A stretch of DNA of 64,000 nucleotides. Source: Steinernema hermaphroditum. Taxonomy: Eukaryota > Nematoda > Chromadorea > Rhabditida > Steinernematidae. Shown here in pieces: positions 10,776 to 22,505 of the stretch. Under the pieces are notes generated by a model, which worked only from the letters and a program-made list of their open reading frames with translations, was not told the DNA's origin and made no database searches. The translations under genes were made by a program, and so were the position numbers. Where the stretch lies: positions 6,598,012-6,662,011 of the forward strand of contig CM059623.1 of assembly GCA_030435675.1 (NCBI GenBank), given 5' to 3'. The first letter of the stretch is position 1. Every line of letters begins with the position of its first letter.

Positions 10776-11186
10776 TCTCTTATCTACTGACCACTGCGAG
10801 GAAGCCACCCCTTTTAAGACTACATTATGAACGTCGAGTGACCAAGAGTCGGTTATCAAAGTTTATTGCATTTTACAACCACCGCAGTCCCTGAGAGGCA
10901 AACAGAAGACGGCGAGTGACACGTTCTCCGAGGGACAGAGGCAATGAGCATTGAGCATTGGGGCGTCGGTCCCAGGTCCCCCGGTAGGCAAACGTTTGAC
11001 TAGGTTGCAAGGAGTTTTTCAATATGAAAAGACCCTAGAAAGTATATCACATTTAGAGAGTCACATCCTAAGCGATGCGACCTTGACGAAGGCGCACTCA
11101 AACTCACGCACTCAATTTACAGAATACCGCGTATGGAAAGGAATTTGGCGTGGCCAGGGACCCTCAGCTCTTCGGTCATTTGTCCG
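10776..11186. other. 3' UTR of the hexosaminidase-like gene and spacer
   Basis: A TTTATT at 10862-10867, the minus-strand AATAAA, is the likely poly(A) signal for the gene ending at 11187. That would give a 3' UTR of about 320 nt. Nothing else can be supported. Confidence 0.5.
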
Positions 11187-13402
11187 TTAGAAAAATGGAC
11201 GCTTGGCGAAGTACTTGCGTTCGAGGATCCTTTTGGCCGCGTCCCGTCGTTTTTGGAGGAACTCAACGTCCTTGTTGACGTAGGTGAAGAGGAACTCCTC
11301 CACGAGATCATCGAAGTAGATCTTGGAGAGCTCCGTTCGCAATTCGCTCTGGAGACGTTCCATCGGCTGCAGATGGAAGTCGATGTACGGCAGGATTTTC
11401 TGAAGAGCAAAATTGAGGACAGCGAGAGCAGAGAAGCTTACGTCGATGTACATGGGTGAAGAGAACTCGAAGGCCTCGGCCATTCGCGACAACCATCCGT
11501 TCACTTCGTGATCCGTGTTCAGGTAGCCTGCCAAATCGTCCTGCTTCATCTTCAGCTCGTTTACTATCTCGTAGATCCGGTGACCAGGGAACTGACAACC
11601 CAAAACGTAGCCCGGGTTCACGGGAACGGTGCACTGCAACAGTTCCGCAGTTCGAGGATAGTCGCCCCTCAGGGGTTTTCCGGTTAGAATAGTCTCCATT
11701 CCCGTCGCCAGCGAGGGAATTCCCACCGGAAGTAGTTCGGCCAGTACAGCCAGATGGTCATATCGCGACCAACCCGTAATGATCATACCCTGAAGCAGCT
11801 ATTCACAAGGAACCACGATGCTCTGTACCTGGAAGACGTCAAACTCCTTGTACACGCGATTCATTTGCACCACCCACGACTCGTGGTTTCGGATGTAATG
11901 TATGGGATTGGAATGGAATCTAGAGGGTCCATCGGCACCTTTGAAGGCTGATGACCCCCAAACATTCTTGAACGGCTGAAATGAACACTTTTCGATATGA
12001 GGGCGAACTGGGACGGGGGACGAGGAAAGCACTTAAAAAGTCGTGGCCGAATTTGGGAAAGTGTGCTCCAACACATCAAATCTCCCGCCTTTGTGAGTAG
12101 CATCAAACAAACCTTCAACGCGAACCAACTCGAGTAGGGGAGGTACTGCTCCAAGTCTTCGGCATAGCTCCAGAGAACCGGCTCCAAGACTTCGGTCATA
12201 TTGTAGAACTTGAGGTCTTCTTCCATGACGTGTCCGAACATATCGTGCCACGCGAGCACGGTAACGTTGTGTTGCTTCCGGATGTAGTCTGCCGTCCTCG
12301 CCATGTGCCAAAGCATGACTCGATCTCGAGATCCCTGTTTCGCCATCTGGGCTACAGTAGCGTTACAAGTGCCAATCTGGAATCATTTTTCTTTCTCGCT
12401 GTGGACCACACAATCGCAACGTACTTGGAAGGCTTCGTCAGCTCCCATGTGGAAGAAAGGCATACCGAACTTTTTGTGCACATTTGCCACCTGATTCACC
12501 ATGTCGCGAAGGAGGTTCCACGACTCCTCAGCACCAAAGCAGATTACCTGCGGAAATTTGGGGTCCTCGCGGAGGTGCGCGAACTCCTCCAACTTCAGAA
12601 TCCACTCCAGATGTCCAAAAGTCTGCACGAGAGGCACAACTTCGAGCCTATGCTCGCGAGCGGTCTTCAGGATTGTTTCGATGTGCTGCATCGAATAGGC
12701 GTTTCCGTTCACCGCAGACTTCAAGCGCCCCTCGTAGGGAAACATGTCTTCCCATTCGATGAGCACTCCTGTCGCTTGGAGACGGTTCAGAAACGAGAAA
12801 AGCTCGGCGAAGAACGACACTTTGTAGGGTGCTCCTTTGAGATCGAGATGAATGAACCGTCTGATTGGAACGAAGGACCCTTCAGAGGTGAGGCGAGGAT
12901 AACGCTCTCCGTGTACCACCTTCATGGCTGTATTGGCGGCAGGGCGAGGCTTCTCCATGCGCACTTGTCCACCGACTAGAATGGAATTGTGCACCGGCTC
13001 CAGGTTTGCCGAGTTCGGAAGACTCTTCGCAACCGCGGACTCTATGTCTTCGAGCACCTTCCTGTCCGCAATCTTTGCAGCATCTTTCTCCTGTCGGTTC
13101 TTGATAAGAGAGTGCAGATCGAGCGGTTCTCTCATTTCTCCATTCTTAAGCGCACCAAAAACTACCTGAATAGCTACGGGATTACCAACCTGCTTCGGTT
13201 TAGGAACGAGGTTTCCTTGCCCGTTGTTGTCGGAAAGCTGCGTTGTGACGAGAGAGATCATTACAAGAAATAGAGTGGCGTAGAGGATGTTCACTATCGG
13301 CGATCTGCCGCCGCACCGGAGGATCCGGCGCACGTATCGCGACATCAGATTCATCTGCCGGAAGCGCCACGACTGAGTAGTTGCAGGGCCTAAAAGTAGC
13401 AT
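11187..13402 (-). CDS. Membrane-anchored GH20 beta-hexosaminidase (hexosaminidase D type)
   Basis: Exons on the minus strand are 12425-13402, 12113-12376, 11829-11975 and 11187-11789, all phase 0, giving 663 aa. GH20 enzymes remove terminal N-acetyl-hexosamine from glycans by substrate-assisted catalysis. A short basic cytoplasmic N-terminus is followed by one hydrophobic segment (about residues 36-55), giving a type II membrane protein. The catalytic domain starts near residue 175 with FIHLDLKGAPYKVSFF. It includes VPLVQTFGHLEW and the catalytic Asp-Glu pair in FHMGADEAF, just before the first intron. Later blocks include WHDMFGHV and FKNVWGSSAFKGA. C. elegans hex-2 to hex-5 and vertebrate HEXD are the nearest families I know. 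Intron lengths are 48, 137 and 39 nt. Confidence 0.9.
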
Positions 13403-14736
13403 ATCGAACCCTCGCCTGCGTGCCTACGCGATAGACAAACACGAAGAAGCCCTGGATAGAAACGGTCAAGGCCTGAATAGGCGCCGAAAGAGGAAGTCGA
13501 GACGGACTAGAGAAGAGACGTCTGCACAGGGACTCTGTAATCGTCTCAAAAAATACAGTCGGCGGGGAGCGGCGCAGGATTTTCCCTGTGGGAACCGCGC
13601 GGCGTCAGGTCCCGGATTGCCTGTCGTCCTTCGGTGCCAACGGTTTCCCCCACCGCCTTCGGTGGATCGATCGGGGACGTATCGCACGATGTCGCCAGCG
13701 AGTGCATAATTAGGAGGGCACGCGAAGTGCACGAACCGTGTAGAGTCGGAGGGGGATTCGGGGATCTCGAGGAAAGGGGCATGGGTTGGTACTTTGCCTT
13801 GACGGGACTCGGCGAATGGAAAAAGCGTTTCTGTGGAACCCTGGTCGTCGGCGTTTGCATAATGTTTGCGCCGCCTGGAAGGGTCAACGAGAAGCGATGC
13901 GTGCAGATTATCGTAGAAGTGGGTCGGACAGTCGTGGATGGAAGCATGCCATTCTCGTAGTGCGTTCCTGATAGCACTGGCTTGGACACAGAATGCTTCA
14001 GGGCTACGGTCACGTGTTGTCCACTTCTGTGGAGAGCACAACTCGGCAACAGTTGATATCAGCGGAGAGGTGATAACTTTATCGACGTCAGAGGCTCCTG
14101 CGGCGGGGAACGATGCCACCGGAACGGCGAAGGGCGTCAAAGATCGCACGACTTCCGCGTGCACACCTAACACGTGTGCCGGAATACGGTTTGAGGCAAA
14201 GCGCCACGTTGGCAGCACAGTCGCATCCCCGACACGGACATTTGGGATGCACGAGGGGTGGCGTCGCTGGGAGCAACGGGGCTACAGAGGACATTTGAAG
14301 GATGGCCGGATCAAGTCGACTCCGAAGGACTATCGATCGGAACCAAAAGCAGAAGGAGCTGATAAGAAGGGGCTTTAAAAGGGGCCGCTGCAGGCGCGCA
14401 ACACTCGTCTGCAGATCGGCCATCACGTCCTAACAAAGATCGTAGTTCTAATTGAAGAAGGTGAGCGCCTTCTTCCCCTCAGCGCCTTCCGGTCGCCTTC
14501 CGTTGAGACCGTTTAGGATGACCGTGGCGAAAGCTAGTTTTGGGTGTTTTGAGTGTTTCGAGAGAGGGGAGTGGATACGTGGGAAACTAGGGTACGGTAG
14601 GCAGTCTGAATTTCGAATTTAAAAAAGCAGCTGCTTTCTGTGAAATAAGTTTTGGGACGTATTGGAGGGGAGGGGCGGAGACTGCGCACCCCTAGGAGTT
14701 CCTTTCGTGCTGAATCGAGCAACAGTCTTTAGAACG
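13403..14736. other. Intergenic region with long but unsupported ORFs
   Basis: A 250-codon minus-strand ORF (13466-14218) overlaps 108- and 146-codon plus-strand ORFs. None shows a domain, signal peptide or splice junction I can defend. The stretch probably holds the promoters of the hexosaminidase (minus) and DNase II (plus) genes. A TTTAAAAGG word near 14375 and a GTGAGC...CCTCAG intron-like piece near 14460-14483 are the only other marks. Confidence 0.4.
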
Positions 14737-15929
14737 ATGCGATCCCTCTTCGTGAGTCTCCTCTTGGTCGCTTTCGGGCTGTGGACCTCGGAAGGACGCA
14801 CTGTCTGCAAGGACATGAACGACCAAGAAGTCGACTGGTTCGTCTTCTACAAGATGCCACGTCAGAAGTGGAGCGACGATGCCCACTTAGCCGACGGCAC
14901 CGGCTTCCTCTACCTCGACGCCAACAACAAGAAGTGGCAGCAGCAGACGGTGGGCCTCGACTCCCCCCAGCAAGCCGTCGCCTACACCATGCAGGCCTAC
15001 TACAAAGACGTCTCCGCCTCAGTAAGTATCTCTCCCCTACCGTATCCTACGGTCTTCCGCAGAACCTGTTCCACGTCCTCTACAACGACGAACTGCCCGA
15101 CTCGACGGTGTGGAGCGGCAACCTCGGACACACGAAGGGCGCCGCCGTTTTCGACGCGGAGACCGGCTTCTGGCTCATTCACAGCCTCCCGCGCTTCCTG
15201 AACAACGCCTCCTACGCGTTCCCCAGCAATGCGCACACATACGGCCAGATGGGCATCTGCGTCTCTTTCACCTACAGTGCCCTGCCCACCCTGGGTAAGT
15301 CAGAGGTCAGCCGTCCGGGATCAGAGGTCGCTCTTCAGCCGAGCAGCTCTACCACACGACTCCCTTCATATACTCGTCGCATCTTCCGCTTCAAGTGACG
15401 CAGGACGTCCCCCTCCTGCAAAAGGTGCTCGCCGGCGCAGTGGCCGACTCCGTCACCAGCATGAAGCAGATGACAAGCCAAGGGGGCGCCCAGTTCGTCC
15501 ATTTCGCGAAGACCGGCAGCTTCGGAAAGGGTGGGCGAAAGTCGTCTTCTGCCAGAGTCACCGCTGCCTTCAGACCTCTACCATGACTTCGTGGCTCCGC
15601 AGGTGGCCAGTCCTCTGCTGGTGGAGTCGTGGCTGCACGAGTCGTCGGAGGACAAGAACCTCTTCTCCGACTGCTTCGGCCACTACAGCGTCTACAACGC
15701 CAAGTACATCAAGCTGCCCTTCGACGTGAACTTCGAGAACTGGTACGACCACTCGAAGTACGCCGTCGCCTACACCGACGGCGGCTTTGCCAACCCGTGG
15801 GTCTGCATTGGCGACATCAACCGCCAGACGCACCAGGAGAGGCGCGGCGGAGGCACAATGTGCATCATCGACTACCGTCTCCACGCGGCCTTCCGCGGCG
15901 TCGTAACCGAGTTCTACCCTTGCAACTAG
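14737..15929 (+). CDS. Secreted/lysosomal deoxyribonuclease II
   Basis: Exons are 14737-15021, 15063-15294, 15339-15530 and 15574-15929, giving 354 aa, the family's usual size. DNase II cuts DNA in acidic compartments and, in worms, clears DNA of apoptotic cells and food bacteria (nuc-1, crn-6, crn-7). The chosen ATG gives a signal peptide (residues 1-20, MRSLFVSLLLVAFGLW). The DWFVFYKMP block follows. The first catalytic His lies in GHTKG (His118). The second lies in WYDHSKYAV (His296), a few residues before a conserved Asn-Pro-Trp-Val-Cys block. The first intron contains CTACCGTATCC. Which of the three worm paralogues it matches cannot be told. Confidence 0.95.
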
Positions 15930-16460
15930 AGGTCGCCTCCTGATCTGTACATATCCACACGAGTGCTCAATAAATGCCACACGCCTCGATAGCCAACCTC
16001 CACAACCCCAAGATTTCGACGTTTCAGGAACAGAAGAAATCTCCCTTCAGCAAAGCTCAAAACAAAATGTTTCCAAAGAGGGTCTCCACTTCTTCGGCCT
16101 CGCCTTCGGGCCATCTCGGCGACTTAAAGTATCGGCGACTTATCCACTCGGCCCTCTTTACAATAACGTCGGCACTTCTCCCCATTTGCTTTCTCTCCGC
16201 GCTCTTCGATCCGGCTTCGACAGTCCATGTGCAGCTACGTGCAGTTGCGCGGCATACGCTCTTCAGACGCTTCCAGGCCTCTCCACCTCGATGGCCACAG
16301 TCAACAAAGCTGTGCTTTCGGCGCCTTCCTCGGAGGGGCACCGCCCTCGGCGAACGCGTTTATACGATCGGTCGGCGGCCAGGACTGCATAAATACCCTC
16401 GGGTCGCCGCTCGGTCGCCGCTTGCTCTGACGCTCCCTGCCTAAGCCTCGCTTTCAGAAG
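15930..16460. other. DNase II 3' UTR and HSP-12 promoter region
   Basis: AATAAA at 15969-15974 is the likely poly(A) signal of the DNase II gene. Repeated TTC/GAA-type words (for example around 16022-16038) could be a weak heat-shock element, and CTGCATAAATAC near 16386-16397 is TATA-like. GCTTTCAG, ending 3 nt before the ATG at 16461, is a trans-splice-type acceptor. Confidence 0.5.
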
Positions 16461-16837
16461 ATGTCCGTGAAGGTGGACCACGAGTGGAAGGAACACCAGT
16501 GGGACTGGCCCATGCAGCACAACGACGGCGTCGTCAAGATCTTCAACACGAACGAAAAGTTCGAGGTCGGCCTGGACGCCCAGTTCTTCACCCCCAAGGA
16601 GATCGAGGTGAGTCGGAGCGCCCGGCCTCGCTCCTACCGTATCCTTTGCAGGTGAAAGTGGTGGGCGACACACTGGTCGTGCACTGCTGCCACGAGTCGC
16701 GCTCTGACCGCTACGGCGAGGTCCGGCGCGAGATCAACCGCACCTACCATCTTCCGAAGGATGTCGATGCCGCCACCCTCAAGAGCCATCTCACTCAGAA
16801 CGGAGTCCTCTCCATCACCGCCCAGAAGAAGCAATGA
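16461..16837 (+). CDS. Small heat-shock protein, HSP-12 family (copy 1)
   Basis: Exons are 16461-16607 and 16652-16837 (44-nt intron with CTACCGTATCC), giving 110 aa. It is almost only an alpha-crystallin domain with minimal N- and C-terminal arms, as in the nematode 12-kDa sHSPs, which do not form large oligomers and mostly lack chaperone activity in vitro. The start [19 protein letters not shown] and the block [16 protein letters not shown] match the family. Exon 2 begins [19 protein letters not shown] and ends after the domain with [11 protein letters not shown]. An acceptor TTTCAG lies 3 nt before the ATG. It is one of three local copies sharing the intron position. Confidence 0.95.
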
Positions 16838-17251
16838 AGCCCAACTCTTCCTCTTCGAATACCCTGTCTGTCAGTGATTCCTTGTCCTGAACAAAGATCG
16901 GACGATTAGCTCTCCTCATCCTCTTGACCCTCTTGTCCAAAAGGCGCCTCTTTGGCCACACGTTCTGTAAGTACCGTAGTTTGTCTTTCATCTCGAAAAC
17001 AGATCCCGATCTCTGAACCCTTCGACCTCGCTCTCGGGACCGCCTTCAGCCATCCGCTGCTTTCGGAAATCCTTTGAGGAGGAAGAGTGGAGGAAGACCC
17101 CGAGATGGTCCTTCCTGTAGTGTCACCACTGTCACACCGGTGGCGTCAGAACCGCGCTCTGGATGATGCTCGGGGAAATTTGCCTGCTGGGTTTATTAGG
17201 TCCAAAATAAATAGAGTTCGCTCGCGTTAAGAACGGTTCCAGGTTGCGTGT
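16838..17251. other. Spacer between convergent HSP-12 genes
   Basis: It holds the 3' ends of copy 1 (plus) and copy 2 (minus). TTTATT at 17192-17197, read as AATAAA on the minus strand, is the likely poly(A) signal of copy 2. No ORF is supported. Confidence 0.5.
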
Positions 17252-17621
17252 CTAGTGCTTCTTGTGGGCGTTGATGAGGAGCGTGCCGCGGGGCGTCAGC
17301 TGGCTCCGGAGCGACTTCGTGTCGACGTCGTGGGGCAACTTGTAGGTGCGGTTGATCTCGCGCTTCACGGTCCCGAAGCGATCGCTCTTCTCCTCGTGGA
17401 GACAGTGGATCACCAGCTGGTCGCCCATCGTCTTCACCTACAGCGTCTCCATGAGAAGCGCTACCGTACTCGGTTACCTCGATCTCCTTGGGGCTGAAAA
17501 AGTTGGCCTCGAGGCCCACTTCGAACTTGTCGCTGGTGTTGGTAACCTGGACGATGCCGTCGTTGTGCTGCATGGGCCAGTCCCACTGCTCGGCCTCCAC
17601 CTCGATGCTGTGTCCTTCCAT
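17252..17621 (-). CDS. Small heat-shock protein, HSP-12 family (copy 2)
   Basis: Minus-strand exons are 17478-17621 and 17252-17437 (40-nt intron with GTACGGTAG), giving 109 aa. It is built like copy 1: [15 protein letters not shown], then [16 protein letters not shown] at the exon end, then [19 protein letters not shown] and [11 protein letters not shown] at the C-terminus. The ATG at 17619-17621 is preferred over the longer upstream frame because CTGCTTTCAG lies just upstream, which is a trans-splice-type acceptor. It is convergent to copy 1 and divergent from copy 3. Confidence 0.95.
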
Positions 17622-19063
17622 GGCTTCGATCTGAAAGCAGAAGACGGTCAGAGGAGCGTTCCTGGAGAACCTGGGCCTCGGAGGCCGGAGCCTCTGGCGA
17701 TTGGCGATGGCGCCCGCTTTTATACCCCATCGACGGGATAAACATGGGAGACGAGAGGTCGAAAACAGATCCGAGGCCATCAGCTGATCAGAAGAACGTG
17801 TTTATCCCCGTCGAACCCTCGACAAAACATGTTTCGGCCCTATTTTTAGGTCTGCACCTATCGTTCTGGAACTGCAGGTGTTTCCTCGTCGGTGCAGACT
17901 AAACTCTTCGGAAGTGCTCGGGATTCTTCGGAAGGTTTTGAGCAGAGGGCGAGACTGTAGACGACGGAGCCTTTTCTGCGATGCTTCCGACAGACAGAGA
18001 AGCGGCGCGTGTACCAAAGAACAAGTCGATTTGTTTTCGTCTTCTCAAAGTTGACGGCTTCTGTTTTCCGATCGCCTCTGCAACCAGCGACCCCTCCTCG
18101 AGGCCGCTCTCGACCCCACTCAACTCCCGCCGGCTTCCATTTCCGCCTGAGTCAACAAGTTGACTGTTTGCTCGCGGAGTTTCACTCGCGAAAGCGATCG
18201 TTTCGACGCCTCGGAGAAGTCGGGGTAGGAGAGCGCACGAGAGCCTGTCTGTGCACTTTAGGACTGCTCAGAAGTTCTTCGGGACCCCGTGACAGCTGCC
18301 ACAGGGCATGTTGCATTCGGACGGAAAGTTCGACTCGGGGAGAGCAGCCTTCGAAGGCCGGAGGGTCAGAGGACTTCCGGGACCCGAGGGGCGAAACCTG
18401 ACACCGTTCGAGTAGCAGACCGAGACCGGAATCTTCAAAAGACACGTTGGTGTCGCCGAACACAAAGGCCGAAGCATCCAAGATGATCCAAGATGCCCTG
18501 AGCCCCCGCGTTCCTTTGTCTTCGCCGTTGGGTGTCAAAAATGTGACACTTCTTCTGTTTTTGTTTCCGACCTTTCTGTTTTTTCTCCTCGTGACCTCCG
18601 ACTCCTCCGTCTTCGTTGTTTGGTCGGCGCTGAAACAGAAGAAGGTCCATTAATAACATTCGCAGAGGAGAGGAAAACACGTGCCTCTCGAAAAAGCGAC
18701 CGCAGATCGCCAAAGTGTTTGCCGACCATCGCCACAGCTTGCAAACCTAACGGGGACAACGAATCGTCTTCTGCTTCCTCCTCTTCCCTGTGGACACTGC
18801 CAAAGCACTTCCTCCTCTGGTTTACGACCGACTGACCCTCGGCCGCTTCCTCGAGACGCCTGGGCCCCTCGCGTCAGCGCCCGAGGCCACAAAAAGGGCG
18901 CCAACTGGCCGTCTCCGGGTCGTGCGCAGTGTAAGAGCGCCGACAGACTCCCTCCCCTTCCCGCGGCCCTCTCGAGGGCGCAGAGGGATATAGCCCATCG
19001 GGGCCTGCGCCTCGCGCACTCGCTCCCCTGGTCCTCTCCGAGACGGTTCCCTTTCAGGTAGAG
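17622..19063. other. Divergent promoter region between HSP-12 copies 2 and 3
   Basis: About 1.4 kb lies between oppositely oriented HSP-12 starts, with many overlapping short ORFs on both strands and no splice-supported gene. CCCTTTCAG just before the copy 3 ATG is a trans-splice-type acceptor. Scattered GAA/TTC words occur, but I could not define a convincing heat-shock element. Confidence 0.45.
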
Positions 19064-19440
19064 ATGTCCACGGTTCCCCTAACGCACGAGTGGGCCGGCG
19101 AGGTGTGGGACTGGCCTCTGCAGAACAACGACGGCGTCGTCCGCGTCACCAACACGAAGGAGAAGTTCGAGGTCGGCCTCGACGTCCAGTTCTTCGCCCC
19201 TTCTGAGATCGAAGTAGGTCTGCGCCGACGGGACTCCTGAAGGCTCGCTTCCAGGTGAAGGTGTCAGGCCAGGATCTGTTGATCCACTGTCGCCACGAGG
19301 TGCGCGCCGACAGCCACGGGAGCATCGCCCGCGAGATCCACCGCTGCTACAAGCTGCCTGCCGACATCGACGCCGCCAGCCTCAAGTCGCACCTCTCCTC
19401 CCGCGGCGTCCTCAATATTTCCGCCGCCAAGAAGGCCTAG
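19064..19440 (+). CDS. Small heat-shock protein, HSP-12 family (copy 3)
   Basis: Exons are 19064-19213 and 19255-19440 (41-nt intron), giving 111 aa. EVWDWPLQNNDGVVRV and FEVGLDVQFFAPSEIE fill exon 1. Exon 2 starts VKVSGQDLLIHCRHEVRAD and ends GVLNISAAKKA. The intron falls at the same codon as in copies 1 and 2, so the three arose by duplication. AATAAA at 19592-19597 is the likely poly(A) signal. An acceptor (CCTTTCAG) lies 6 nt before the ATG. Confidence 0.95.
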
Positions 19441-20086
19441 ACCGCCACTTCGCTGTCCTCCTATGTCACTTACGCACTCCCATATCAGTCGCGAATCCAA
19501 TGTGAGGAACTTCTAGTCAGGTGTACAAATGTCGATTCTGATTTCTCTTTTAATCTCTCGGTTGCTACTATTTCGCTTTGTGTGCTTAACCAATAAATAT
19601 GCAGTAACCTTGAGGAGGGGCCGCACACTGGACTTCCGATGCCTTGCCCTTCGCGAGACTCTATGCGTCTTATAGTATTCATACTCCCGTGGAAGAGCGA
19701 CCTGGTGGGCGAGACGACGCGATAAGTGTTGTTCGGGTGTAGTTCGACTACAGGGTCTGGATGGATACTGGATACTGTAGATTCATTCAAACTTTTTGTT
19801 CCTTCGCCCGGAGTCCTAAGCACAGCTTTGAGGACTCTCATGGATTGATGACAGCTCACACCACACACAACCGATACCGTAGTCAACCAATCCATGGACA
19901 ACCCATACCACATAATCCTCTACTGAGAACAAATAAATGCTCGGGTCGCAAAGCCAACGTTCGGCTGATATTCAAATGGCCTTTCGTGGACCCTTCGTCC
20001 TTCCAGCTAAGCACTCGGAACACCACGAGGAAAGCGATTCGGTTCTGTGTATATAGAGTTCTGTGGGAAGAATATGATTTCTGGCT
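19441..20086. other. Convergent spacer, no gene seen
   Basis: It contains the 3' UTR of HSP-12 copy 3 and the 3' side of the minus-strand LRR-like gene. The rest has short ORFs only. Confidence 0.5.
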
Positions 20087-22505
20087 TCAGAAGAACCTCA
20101 ACAACAATAGCAATAAGGGAAAGAAAAGTGAAAAGCGGAGCGTCGTACGGGAGGCGTCGGAAGAGGCCTCCACGGCGCAAGCCTGCCGCTCGCAGCGCGA
20201 CACCATAGCGGCTATCCTGCCGACGGGGGAGCGGGAGACCCTTCGACCACACACGAAGTGGCGGTTGATGGCGCGGATCCTCTGGCCGAGGAGGGTGCAG
20301 TCGGCGGCTTCGGAGGCCGCCCGGAGATCCAGGTGGTCGACGTGGAAAAAACGTCCATTCTGTTCGATGAGGGAGTCCTCTATCGAGATTTGAGCAATTT
20401 CCTGCAAGTCTGGGGTAGGTGCGGAGTACGGTAGCCGTCTACCTGAGGCAGGGAGTAGTCGGCGTCGAGGAGCCGCGAGCGGACCACCCGCATCGAGTGG
20501 ACGGAGGCGTTCTCGAAGGCGCGTGAGTGGACAGCGCCCACCTGGGAGGCGTTAAAGACGAGACGCTCGATGTGGGCGCCACTGAAGGCTCGGGCGCCGA
20601 TCCTGCGCACGTTGGAGTCGACGAGAACCACCGAGGCGAGCGAGCGATTCTGCCAGCCGCCCTCGAGGACGACGTTCGAGTGAAGAACCTCCAGACGCCG
20701 CAGATTCGGCGCCACCGAGTGCACCTCCAGCTGCTCGATACGGTAGAGGTAGACGTGTGCGTTCCGCGAGCCTTTCTCTGAAGTTACCGTAATCTGACGA
20801 CAGTCGCCGAGCACGAGGATCGACGCGTTGGATGGGGGCAGCCGGAGGCCGGGCAGACCGAGCGCCACGGGACCCATGCAGACACACTCTTCTATGGCGT
20901 GTCTCTGCCTGCACGCTAGTCTAAAGAGTGGTAAAAGTAGGTCTGGAGGTGGAGGGAGCGGACCCCTTTTTGTCGCGGACACGGAGCTCGACGCAGGGCG
21001 ACTCGGCGGCGTTGGAGCAGCGATTCCGACGGAACTTCCACGAGAGGTCGTGGATCATGGGCCGGAGGAGGAGGGCGTTCTTCTCGCACGCCGTCGGGTT
21101 ACAGTACACCTCGGAGTCGCGCATCTGAAAACTCCGCGTCTCCGTCGCCAGCTCCGCGCTGAAGAAGTCGTCGGGGAGTTCCTGGGCGAAGCGACTCTTC
21201 GCGATATCGAAAGAGTCCATCTGGAAAGGGCTGCAGTGAGGGAGTCTGCCACCATCTCTGCTTACCGTAGTGTTCTCTGCCAGAGGCCCTTTTAGAGAGG
21301 AAAAATCTGAGTCATAGACAGTAAGGTTCCCAAGGCGACAGTCGATGAAAAGTGGATCAGAGAGGGCGCCGAAGTGGGTGGTCTTGAAGTCTATCTTGTG
21401 GGTTACGATAGTTCGGGCGAAGAGGTTCGTCGAGGCTCTGATGAAGCTCCTCTGGAAAGAGACTTCGCCGAAGCGGCAACCTTCGAAGGGCGGCGGTTCG
21501 GAGGCGCCGGCGTCGGCGACGGAGGAGTCGGCGAAGACGATTCTCAGAATCGCGGCGTTCTCGAAGGCTCTGCGCGCCAGGACCCCGATGTCCGACTTCT
21601 CGAAGCGCAGTTGTTCGACGCGCGCACTCCTGAAGGCACCGGTAGCAATTCGGCCTATGTGACTGTGCACGAAGTTGACTACGGTGGCAGAGTACGGTAG
21701 CGGCGCCTCCGGGGCGTGAAGTGGGCCGAGGGAAGCGATCGTTGCGTTCTCGAATGTGGCGATCTCACAAAGCGCTTCGGGGGAGATTCGATCGAAGTGA
21801 CTGCCGATTACGGTAAGCTTCTCGATGAAGCACTTCCTGTACGTCGACCGTACAGGGGAATTACGGTAGCTGGCGTCAAAGCGAGAGGAAAGGAGCTGGA
21901 GGTGGGCTATTCGGGCGCCACGGAAGGCGACGAGGTGCGCGTCGTCGGAGGCGGCGACGCGGGCATCCTCGAAGATGACTTCGGCGATCTGGGAGGCGTC
22001 GAAGATGTCCGCGCCGAGACGGCCGACGTGGATGTTGCCACGGAGGTAGAAGTTGCCGATGGCACGCATCCTGGCGAAGCCGTGGCGGTGGAGGTGCGCG
22101 ATGCGGGCGTCGCGGAAGTAGACGTACTCGACGCGGGAAACGTCGGCGAAGGCGAGCGCCTCCACGGAGGCGACGGTAACGTTGCGCCACCAGAAGTGTT
22201 CGACGGCCTCGAGGCCGGCGAAGGAGTGCCTCGGGAGGCGTCCGACGCCGGCGTTCTGCACCACGAAGTGTCGAGGGGAGAGGCGGATGCCGCGAAAAGC
22301 ATGTGGCCGGAAGTCGATGCGCCCGATGCCCACGAGCTTCAGGCTTTCCTCGATGGAGACACCGGCGAAGGTGTCGTTTGGGATGACGACGTGGTCGCAG
22401 CTGTGCACCACGAACGACTCGACGAAGTCGAAGCGCCCCGCGATGCCCTCCAGCACCAGGCGCGACTTCCTCGTCGGCTTCGAGTCCCACGAGGCCTCAT
22501 CACAT
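20087..22505 (-). CDS. Leucine-rich/solenoid extracellular protein (5' exon missing)
   Basis: Minus-strand exons are 21266-22505, 20964-21220, 20443-20920 and 20087-20401, with introns of 45, 43 and 41 nt and consistent phases. They give about 763 residues after an unfound first exon. The body is a run of about 24-residue repeats of the type FAGVSIEESLKLVGIGRI and AFRSARVEQLRFEKSDIG, with recurring F/I and small residues. This resembles nematode extracellular leucine-rich proteins (SYM-1, LRON type). Cys clusters occur near the start and middle (CVCMG). The C-terminus ends FPLLLLLLRFF, which could be a membrane or GPI-anchor signal. The first exon here starts in mid-codon after TTTCAG with no usable ATG. 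No signal peptide exon could be placed upstream. The partner is unknown. Confidence 0.7.

Noticed and set aside
11976..12112. Extra exon within the 137-nt hexosaminidase intron
   Set aside because: The flanking exons join in phase into a continuous GH20 alignment without it, and the candidate inner piece has no matching phase.
13466..14218. 250-codon minus-strand ORF between the hexosaminidase and DNase II genes
   Set aside because: It overlaps long ORFs on the other strand, has no domain, signal peptide or splice support, and lies in GC-rich spacer where long open frames are common.
20380..20982. A separate second LRR-like gene starting at 20982
   Set aside because: A 43-nt phase-matched intron (20921-20963) joins it to the upstream repeats, and its ATG would overlap that gene's coding sequence.
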